A stretch of DNA of 42,012 nucleotides from Pseudomonadota bacterium. Its GTDB lineage: Bacteria > Pseudomonadota > Gammaproteobacteria > Burkholderiales > Burkholderiaceae_C. The notes under the pieces are model-generated. The model was not told the DNA's origin. It ran no database searches and worked only from the letters and a program-made list of their open reading frames with translations. The DNA lies in NCBI GenBank assembly GCA_021808405.1, contig JAKBBQ010000001.1, positions 7,224 to 49,235 on the forward strand, in the 5' to 3' direction. The stretch's first letter is position 1. Each line of letters starts with the position of its first letter. Shown one piece after another: positions 33,353-39,650 of this stretch. Made by a program: the position numbers and the translations under genes.

Positions 33353-34545
33353 GCCACCCGCCCGCGCTGCAGGGCGTGCGCATCGCCGACTTCACCATCC
33401 ACGCGGCCGGGCCCTTCTGCACCCACCTGCTGTCCCAGCTCGGCGCCCAGTGCATCAAGATCGAGAGCCGCGCCAGGCCCGATGCCTTTCGCAAGCCCCA
33501 CGCGGTCTACGGGCGCATGACCGCGGCGACCTTCGACCAGGTCTCGGCCAACAAGCTCTCGGTGCGCTTGAACCTCAAGCAAGCCGAGGCGGTGGAGCTG
33601 GCGCGCCGCCTGGTGGCGCTGTCGGACCTCGCCGCCGAGAGTTTCCGCCCCGGGGTGATGCAGCGGCTGGGCCTGGGCTTCGAGTCCCTGTGCGAGGTCA
33701 AGCCCGACCTGGTGATGCTGTCGCTGTCGGCGAGCGGGCAGTACGGCCCCGATTCGTACTTCGCAGGCTATGCCCCGCTGTTCGGCGCCTGGGGCGGGCT
33801 GGGCTGGATGAGCGGCTACAGCGACGGCCCTCCGGTGGAAATGCGCCATGTGATGGACCACTCGGCCGGGCTGCACGCCGCACTGGCCGCGGTGGCCGCG
33901 CTGCACCAGCGACGCCGCACCGGACAGCCCCAGCATGTCGACGTGGCCGCGCGCGAGGTCGCCTCGGCGATGATCGGCGATGCGCTGGTGCTGGCTTCGC
34001 TGGGCCAGATCGCCGAGCGCCCCGGCAACGCCGACCCCGGATTCGCGCCCTCGGGGGTCTACGCGACCGCCCAGCCGGACCGCTGGCTGAGCCTGGCGGT
34101 GCGCGACGATGCGCAATGGCAGGCGCTGTCGCGGGTCGTCGGCGAGGGTGCCGAGCGCCCGGAGCTGGCGCGGGCCGACGAGCGGCTGCGCCGGCGCGAA
34201 CAGGTCGACCAACTGGTGGGCGGCTGGCTGCGCCAGCGCGACGCCGATGCCACCGCGCGGGCGCTGCAGCAGCAGGGCGTCTGCGCCCATGTGTCGTGGA
34301 CCATGCGCGACATCGCCGGCGACCCCCACCTGCGCGCGCGCGGCGCGGTGGTCGAGGTCGGTTCGCCCGACATCGAGTCGCGCCCGGTGGTCGGCGCGCC
34401 GGTACGATTGGCCCATACCGAGGGAATGGGCATACGGCGCCTGACGCCGGCCCTGGGCCAGGACGAGGACTATGTATTCGGCGAACTCCTCGGGCTGTCC
34501 GCCGAGCAGCGCCGCGACCTCGAGCAGCGCGAGGTGATCTTTTGA
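33349..34545 (+). CDS. Class III CoA-transferase, catalytic subunit
   Basis: The 398-residue partner begins LQGVRIADFTIHAAGPFCTHLLSQLGAQCIKIE, and the expected nucleophile is D in RHVMDHSAGLHAALAAVAAL. Other family blocks are VSANKLSVRLNLKQAEAVELARRL and PQHVDVAAREVASAMIG. It probably activates a di- or tricarboxylic acid by transfer from succinyl- or acetyl-CoA. The ATGA overlap with the preceding gene supports stoichiometric assembly. The CitE-type gene follows after 52 bp. Confidence 0.87.
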   Translation: MSHPPALQGVRIADFTIHAAGPFCTHLLSQLGAQCIKIESRARPDAFRKPHAVYGRMTAATFDQVSANKLSVRLNLKQAEAVELARRLVALSDLAAESFRPGVMQRLGLGFESLCEVKPDLVMLSLSASGQYGPDSYFAGYAPLFGAWGGLGWMSGYSDGPPVEMRHVMDHSAGLHAALAAVAALHQRRRTGQPQHVDVAAREVASAMIGDALVLASLGQIAERPGNADPGFAPSGVYATAQPDRWLSLAVRDDAQWQALSRVVGEGAERPELARADERLRRREQVDQLVGGWLRQRDADATARALQQQGVCAHVSWTMRDIAGDPHLRARGAVVEVGSPDIESRPVVGAPVRLAHTEGMGIRRLTPALGQDEDYVFGELLGLSAEQRRDLEQREVIF

Positions 34546-34597
34546 CATCCATGCAGCGCGTCGCCCCCCGCCGCGCGCGGCGACCCACGGAGGCCCC

Positions 34598-35434
34598 ATG
34601 AGCCATGCGCGCGGCTGCGCGCCCGCGACCGCCGCGCTGGCCGGCGCGCGCAGCCTGTTGTTCGTTCCCGCCGATCGGCCCGAGCGCTTTGCCAAGGCCG
34701 CGGCCAGCGGCGCCGACTGCATCGTCCTCGACCTGGAGGACGCGGTGGCGCCGCAGTCCAAGGCGGCGGCCCGCGCCCACGCCGCGCAGTGGCTGGCCGG
34801 CGGCGGCGCGGCCATCGTGCGGGTCAACGCCGCCGACACGCCGTGGTACGAGGACGACCTGGCGATGCTGCGCGCAGCCCCCGCCGCTGCGCTGATGCTG
34901 CCCAAGGCCGACGCGGCCGCGCTGGAGCGCACCGCGACCGCGCTGCCCGGTCGCGAACTGGCGGCGCTGCTGGAAACCGTCGCCGGCTACTTCGACCTGC
35001 GGCGACTCGCCGCGGCTCCCGGCGTGGCCCGCATCGCCTTCGGCAGCGTGGACTTCGCCGCCGACACCGGGATCGTCGACGAAGGCGAGGCCCTGACTTC
35101 GGTGCGCACGTCGCTGGTGCTGGCCTGCCGCGCGGCGGCGCTGCCGCCGCCGCTGGACGGCGTCAGCCTGGAGCTCGACGACGAGCAGCGCATGCGCGAG
35201 GACGCGCTGCGTTCGCGCCGCCTGGGTTTCGGCGGCAAGCTGTGCATACACCCGCGGCAGGTCGCCGCGGTGCACCAGGCCTTCACCCCCGGTGCGCAGG
35301 AACTGCAGTGGGCGCAACGGGTGGTCGAGGCCTTCGAGGCTGGCGGCGGGGCGGCGATCGCCCTCGACGGGCGCATGGTCGACAAGCCGGTGGTGGACAG
35401 GGCGCGACGCCTGTTGGGGCTGGCGGGCCGCTAA
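34598..35434 (+). CDS. HpcH/HpaI (CitE-type) CoA-ester lyase
   Basis: The 278-residue TIM-barrel protein has the CitE/malyl-CoA lyase motifs RSLLFVPADRPERFAKAA, CIVLDLEDAVAPQSK, the metal ligand Glu in LLETVAGYFDLR, the metal ligand Asp in FGSVDFAADTGI, and FGGKLCIHPRQV. Relatives cleave citramalyl-CoA to acetyl-CoA and pyruvate, malyl-CoA to acetyl-CoA and glyoxylate, or citryl-CoA to acetyl-CoA and oxaloacetate. Beside a mesaconyl-CoA-hydratase-type gene, citramalyl-CoA lyase is the first guess. GGAGG precedes the ATG at good spacing. Confidence 0.87.
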   Translation: MSHARGCAPATAALAGARSLLFVPADRPERFAKAAASGADCIVLDLEDAVAPQSKAAARAHAAQWLAGGGAAIVRVNAADTPWYEDDLAMLRAAPAAALMLPKADAAALERTATALPGRELAALLETVAGYFDLRRLAAAPGVARIAFGSVDFAADTGIVDEGEALTSVRTSLVLACRAAALPPPLDGVSLELDDEQRMREDALRSRRLGFGGKLCIHPRQVAAVHQAFTPGAQELQWAQRVVEAFEAGGGAAIALDGRMVDKPVVDRARRLLGLAGR

Positions 35435-35539
35435 ACTCGGGCCGGCAAGGGCCTTGCGATGGGCAATGCTCGCCTCCCCCTGGCGCGGCGCGCGGCCGGC
35501 GAGTGCAGGCCGGCGCAGGCGCTCGCCCGCGAATCCCCC

Positions 35540-36175
35540 ATGGACTATCGCACCAAGGAAGAACAGGTCGCCGATTTCCTGCGCGAGCGCATCCTCTCGG
35601 GGGTCTACCCGCGCGGCTCGCGCCTGAAGCAGGCGCAGATCGCCGAGCAATTGCGCCTGAGCATCACCCCGGTGCGCGAGGCGCTCAAGCTGCTCGAGGC
35701 CGAGGGGTATGTCAGCGGCAATTCCTACCGCGGCGCGCGGGTGGTGCCCTTCGACCCCGCGGCCTCGGCCGAGATCCTGCAGTTGCGCCTGCTGCTGGAA
35801 GCGCAGTTGGTGCGCGAGGCGGTCGGCAACGCGACCGCCCGGGACATCGAGGATCTGCGCGCGCTGGCCGAGGAGTTTCGCGACGCCTTCGCCAGCGGCG
35901 ACCGGGCCGGCGCTCGCGGCATCAACTACCGTTTCCACCGCCGGCTGTACGACATCGCCCACCTGCCGCAGACCCTGCATTTCGTGCAGATCCTGTGGGC
36001 CAGGTACCCGTTCGACCTGATCAATGCCGTGCAGGGGCGCGGTGGCGACGCCGTGCGCGAGCACGAGGAGATCCTGCAGGCGCTGACCGCGGGCGACGTG
36101 GCCGCCGCCACGCTGGCGATGCGCAGGCATATCGAATCGGGATGGGCCGTGCTCAGGCAGTCGGCCCCCGGATGA
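35540..36175 (+). CDS. GntR-family (FadR/FCD subgroup) regulator
   Basis: The 211-residue protein has an N-terminal winged helix (YRTKEEQVADFLRERILSG, LKQAQIAEQLRLSITPVREALKLLEAEGY) and an all-helical FCD domain (about 78-205) with Asp/His positions that can bind metal and carboxylates. FadR-type regulators often sense the substrate of the adjacent catabolic operon. It is the leading candidate to bind the AATGCATT palindromes. I start at MDYRTKEE. The track start at 35459 adds 27 residues without homology. It lies 105 bp after the lyase gene. Confidence 0.86.
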   Translation: MDYRTKEEQVADFLRERILSGVYPRGSRLKQAQIAEQLRLSITPVREALKLLEAEGYVSGNSYRGARVVPFDPAASAEILQLRLLLEAQLVREAVGNATARDIEDLRALAEEFRDAFASGDRAGARGINYRFHRRLYDIAHLPQTLHFVQILWARYPFDLINAVQGRGGDAVREHEEILQALTAGDVAAATLAMRRHIESGWAVLRQSAPG

Positions 36176-36548
36176 GCACGGCTGCCCGCGGTCCTTCCGC
36201 GGCCGGATAGGGATTACCCCGCGCCCGCGACCGCCGGCGCCGCCGCGGCGGAGTCGCCCGTCTTTTTGCTGCGACGCGGCAGAAAAGACCGGATGCAGCA
36301 GAGCAAGCGCGCCTGCTGCGCCGCGCAAACCGGGGATTCGAAAGCGACGATCGGGGCATGCGAAGCATGCCGCGGCAGCGTGGGGTGATCGGAGGTTTCG
36401 ATCAATGCAGGGAAAAACGATTAACAGCAGGCCGGCCAGCCCACGTAGCATCCACATAGGTCAATGAAAGAATGAATGCCGGCGGTTTTCGCGGACAAGC
36501 CGAGATTCGGGCGAACGCCAGCCGGTGACCACAAACGAGGAGACAAGG
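36176..36548 (+). other. 373-bp control region between the GntR gene and the TRAP operon
   Basis: I see no gene here. The region holds four inverted repeats: CCGCGG-TCCTT-CCGCGG (36186-36202), an imperfect GTCTTTT...AAAAGAC hairpin with an inner CTGC/GCAG pair (36260-36289), the perfect GGCATGC-GAA-GCATGCC (36355-36371), and TGATCG-N7-CGATCA (36386-36404). The last overlaps the 12-mer shared with the tcu promoter. A drop in GC content from about 36395 to 36480 probably marks the TRAP promoter. The T-run after the second hairpin's left arm could help terminate the upstream transcript. Confidence 0.6.
36386..36406. promoter_or_regulatory. Palindrome and 12-mer shared with the tcu control region
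   Basis: TGATCG-GAGGTTT-CGATCA is followed by AT, giving GTTTCGATCAAT at 36395-36406, identical to 24561-24572. It lies about 145 bp upstream of the TRAP binding-protein gene. Confidence 0.45.
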
Positions 36549-37583
36549 ATGCGCAAGCGAGGCTTCCACTGGCTGCGGCCGGTGTTGCTGGCGGCGGGTG
36601 GCGTGCTCAGCGCCGCGGCGAGCCTGCCGGCACAGGCGGCGACCACCCTGGTGATCAACCAGTTGCTGCCTCCGGGCGACCCCTTCAACCAGCAGGTGCT
36701 GCGTCCGTGGGCGAAGGACGTCGAGCGGGTCACCGACGGCCGGGTGCGCATTTCGCTGCCCAACGCCCCGATGGCCGGCCCGGCGCAGCTGTGGAATGCG
36801 GTGACCGGGGACATTGTCGACGGCGCCTATGTGTTCAACGGCCTGTTGCCGAGGCAACTGCCCCTCGAGCAGGTCGCGGCGCTGCCCTTCGTCTCGGGCA
36901 CCGCCGCGGCGACCTCGGTGGCGTTGTGGAAGACCCACGAGAAATTCTTCGCGCGGGCGCCCGAGTATCGCAGCGTCAAGTTGCTGGCCTTGTTCTCCCT
37001 GCCCCCGGGCGAGGTGTTCAGCATGGCCAAGCCGATCGTCCATCCGGGCGACCTGCGCGGCCGGCGCATCTGGGCGCTGCCCGGGGTGCCGCAGCGCGTG
37101 CTGGTGCACAGCCACGCCGGGGTGATTTCCAGCCCGGCGGTGCAGGTCAGCGAACTCGTCGCCGGCGGTACCGTCGACGCGGTGGCGGGCATAGGCGACT
37201 ACAACGCCCGGGCCTTCAAGATCCTGGGCTACATGAAGTCGGAAACGGTCATCCCCGGCGGGCTGACGGTGCCCAGCTTCTCGCTGATCATCAACCGCGG
37301 CAAATGGGACTCGATCGCCCCGGCCGACCGCAAGGCGATCGAGGCCATCTCCGGGCTGGCCTTCGCCAGGCGCATGACCCTGATCACCCGGATCAACCAG
37401 CAGGCGCGCGAGCAGGCGCGCAAGCAGGGGGTGCGGATCCTGCAGGCTTCGCCGGCGCTGGTGGCCGAACTCAAGGGCTACGCCAAGCCGCTGTTCACCC
37501 AGTGGCTGGCTTCGGCGCGGGCGATGCATGTCGACGGGCCGGCGGCGCTGAAGTATTTCGAGTCGCGGGCGCAGGCGCACTGA
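36549..37583 (+). CDS. TRAP transporter substrate-binding protein (DctP type)
   Basis: The 344-residue periplasmic protein has a signal peptide (VLLAAGGVLSAAASLPAQA) and a DctP fold. Recognisable segments are PWAKDVERVTDGRVRISL, DLRGRRIWALPGVPQ with the Arg that usually clamps the ligand carboxylate, and ADRKAIEAISG near the C-terminus. It captures an organic acid for the QM membrane complex. The ATG at 36549 is preceded by GAGGAGACAAGG, a strong ribosome binding site, and this excludes the longer track start. The ligand is unknown, but the CoA genes upstream suggest a di- or tricarboxylate. Confidence 0.9.
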   Translation: MRKRGFHWLRPVLLAAGGVLSAAASLPAQAATTLVINQLLPPGDPFNQQVLRPWAKDVERVTDGRVRISLPNAPMAGPAQLWNAVTGDIVDGAYVFNGLLPRQLPLEQVAALPFVSGTAAATSVALWKTHEKFFARAPEYRSVKLLALFSLPPGEVFSMAKPIVHPGDLRGRRIWALPGVPQRVLVHSHAGVISSPAVQVSELVAGGTVDAVAGIGDYNARAFKILGYMKSETVIPGGLTVPSFSLIINRGKWDSIAPADRKAIEAISGLAFARRMTLITRINQQAREQARKQGVRILQASPALVAELKGYAKPLFTQWLASARAMHVDGPAALKYFESRAQAH

Positions 37584-37596
37584 AGCGGAGGCCGCG

Positions 37597-38127
37597 ATGC
37601 AGACGATGCAGGCCATGCGGGGGCCGGGGGGCGGGCTGCGCGCCCGGACGGTGGGGCTGGCGCGGCTGCTGCTGCGCACCGGGGTCGCGCTGAGCATGCT
37701 GGGGATCATGGGGCTGACCGTGGTCAACGTGTTCATGCGCTACGTGTTCGTGCGGCCGATCAGCGGCAGCGACGAGATGGTGCAGTTCATGCTGGCGCTG
37801 CTGGTGTTCTCGGCGTTTCCGCTGGTGACCGTCGAGCGGCGGCACTTTTCGGTCTCGGTGCTGGCGCGCGGCGCGCGCGGCTGGCTGAAGTTCGCCGGCG
37901 TTGCGCTGGAGCTCGCGGTCAGCGCGCTGGGCTGCGCGATCGTCACCTCGCAGCTGTACAGCCAGGCGGCGATGCTGGGCTCCGAGCAGATGACCACCAT
38001 GGTGCTGCAGCTGCCGCTGGCGCCGCTGAACTATGCGATGAGCGCCTTGTCCTCGCTGGCGTTCGTGGGGATCGTGGTGCTGCTGGCCGAGCATGTGCTG
38101 GGCGGCCGCTCGGGGGATGCGAAATGA
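37597..38127 (+). CDS. TRAP transporter small membrane subunit (DctQ type)
   Basis: The 176-residue protein has four predicted helices and the DctQ pattern VVNVFMRYVFVRPISGSDEMVQFMLALLVF. It forms the scaffold around the DctM transport subunit. It begins 13 bp after the binding-protein gene and ends in ATGA shared with dctM, so all three TRAP genes form one operon. Its N-terminal 20 residues are Gly/Arg-rich and not conserved, so the start could be slightly later. Confidence 0.9.
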   Translation: MQTMQAMRGPGGGLRARTVGLARLLLRTGVALSMLGIMGLTVVNVFMRYVFVRPISGSDEMVQFMLALLVFSAFPLVTVERRHFSVSVLARGARGWLKFAGVALELAVSALGCAIVTSQLYSQAAMLGSEQMTTMVLQLPLAPLNYAMSALSSLAFVGIVVLLAEHVLGGRSGDAK

Positions 38128-39416
38128 TCCTGCCGCTGCTGGGATTCGCGGTCGTGCTGGCGCTGGCCTTCCTGGGCGTGCCGCTGTGCTTTTCGATGCT
38201 CACGGTGGGCGTCGGGCTGTTCAGCCTGGTGCGCGGGCTGCACCCGGCGCTGATGATGGCCGGGCAGACGATTTCCGACCTGGCGATGAACGAGGGGCTG
38301 TCGGTGCTGCCGATGTTCATCCTGATGGGCGCGCTGATCTACAAGTCCGAGCTGGCCGAGGAGCTGTACGACGCGGCCTACGCGCTGGTGGGCCACAAGC
38401 GCGGCGGGCTGGCCTACGCGACGGTGCTGGCCAGCGCCGGCTTCGCGTCGATCTCGGGCAGCTCGATCGCCACCGCGGCGACGATGACCAAGGTGGCGAT
38501 GCCCTCGATGCGCCGGCTGCGCTACGACGACAGCCTGGCCAGCGGCTGCGTGAGCTCGGCCGGCACGCTGGGCGCGCTGGTTCCCCCCAGCGTGCCGCTG
38601 CTGATCTACGGCATCATCACCCAGCAGGACATCGCCAAGCTGTTCGTCGCCGGGGTGCTGCCGGGCATCCTGCTGGGCTCGCTGTTCATGGTGGCCATCT
38701 GGTGGACGGTGCTGCGCAACCCGGCGCTGGGCCCGGCGGGTCCCGCGCTGCCCTGGGGCGACCGGCTGCGGCGCATCGCCAAGGTGTGGCCGATCGTGCT
38801 GCTGTTCGCCATCGTCATGGGCGGGCTGTACAGCGGGATCTTCACCGCCAACGAGGCCGGGGGCATCGGCGCGGCCGGCGCGATGGTGTTCACCGCGCTG
38901 CGGCGCAAGCTGACGTGGTCGGTGCTCATCGAATCGCTGGTGGAGGCCGGGCGCACGACGGCGATGATCTTCGCCGTGGCCTTCGGCGGCATGGTGTTCG
39001 CCAACTTCGTCACCATGTCGGGGCTGACCGGCGGCCTGGTGTCGCTGATCGGCGGGCTGCACCTGCCGGTGACCGGGATCATCCTGGTGATCATGGCCGT
39101 CTACGTCGTGCTGGGCTCGATGATGGAGTCGATCTCCATGATGCTGCTGACGGTGCCGGTGTTCGCCGCGGTACTGGCCCCGCTCGGGGTGAGCATGATC
39201 TGGTTCGGCATTTTCGTGGCGATGATGATCGAGATCGGGATGATCCACCCGCCGATCGGCATGAACGTGTTCATGGTCAAGACCATGATGCCCGAGTTGA
39301 GCATCCGCACCATCTTCGCCGGCACCATCCCGTTCCTGGTGGCCAATTTCACCGCGCTGGCGCTGATCATCCTGTTCCCCGCCATCGCCACCTGGCTGCC
39401 CGCCTTCGCGCGCTGA
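38124..39416 (+). CDS. TRAP transporter large permease subunit (DctM type)
   Basis: The 430-residue protein has about 12 hydrophobic segments and the DctM signatures PMFILMGALIYKSELAEELYD, ASAGFASISGSSIATAATM, LGALVPPSVPLLIYGIITQQDIAKLF and IEIGMIHPPIGMNVFMVKTM. It carries the sodium-coupled transport path. It is 4-bp overlapped with the DctQ gene (ATGA). It completes a full TRAP system, and the operon ends here. Confidence 0.94.
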   Translation: MILPLLGFAVVLALAFLGVPLCFSMLTVGVGLFSLVRGLHPALMMAGQTISDLAMNEGLSVLPMFILMGALIYKSELAEELYDAAYALVGHKRGGLAYATVLASAGFASISGSSIATAATMTKVAMPSMRRLRYDDSLASGCVSSAGTLGALVPPSVPLLIYGIITQQDIAKLFVAGVLPGILLGSLFMVAIWWTVLRNPALGPAGPALPWGDRLRRIAKVWPIVLLFAIVMGGLYSGIFTANEAGGIGAAGAMVFTALRRKLTWSVLIESLVEAGRTTAMIFAVAFGGMVFANFVTMSGLTGGLVSLIGGLHLPVTGIILVIMAVYVVLGSMMESISMMLLTVPVFAAVLAPLGVSMIWFGIFVAMMIEIGMIHPPIGMNVFMVKTMMPELSIRTIFAGTIPFLVANFTALALIILFPAIATWLPAFAR

Positions 39417-39417
39417 G

Positions 39418-39466
39418 CCGGGCGGCGCCGCCCCGGGCTTGCGCCGATCGCAGCATCGGGCGCAAG
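39418..39466 (+). terminator. Two hairpins after the TRAP operon
   Basis: Directly after the DctM stop, GGGCGGC/GCCGCCC forms a palindrome. CTTGCGCC and GGCGCAAG (39438-39466) then form an 8-bp stem, extended by GAT/ATC with a one-base bulge. No T-tract follows, so termination is likely but not canonical. Confidence 0.4.
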
Positions 39467-39603
39467 ATCGGGGCCCATGCCGACTCGCCGGCGCATGAGC
39501 GCTGTGGCCGGATCGGGAGTCTGCGTGGGTTTTGTTGTCCGGGATCAAGCCTGCGGTGCCAACTGTCGCCAGAATGGAGCCCCGGCGACGTGCGGGAGGG
39601 CCC

Positions 39604-39632
39604 GCCGCAGCCTGCGGCGCCGCCGGCGGCGC
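39604..39632. repeat. Paired GC palindromes upstream of the hemerythrin-GGDEF gene
   Basis: GCCGCAG-C-CTGCGGC (39604-39618) overlaps the perfect 16-bp palindrome GCGCCGCCGGCGGCGC (39617-39632), which ends 18 bp before the ATG at 39651. No Shine-Dalgarno is seen in between. The two hairpins are mutually exclusive at their junction. Confidence 0.5.
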
Positions 39633-39650
39633 GACCATCCGACCCATTCC

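Noticed and set aside
36214-36405. Small minus-strand ORFs (63 and 71 residues) upstream of the TRAP genes
   Set aside because: No ribosome binding site, no recognisable motif, and they cross several inverted repeats.
33698-36457. 919-residue minus-strand ORF
   Set aside because: Antisense to the CoA-transferase, lyase and GntR genes, which all have clear family motifs. The ORF itself has none.
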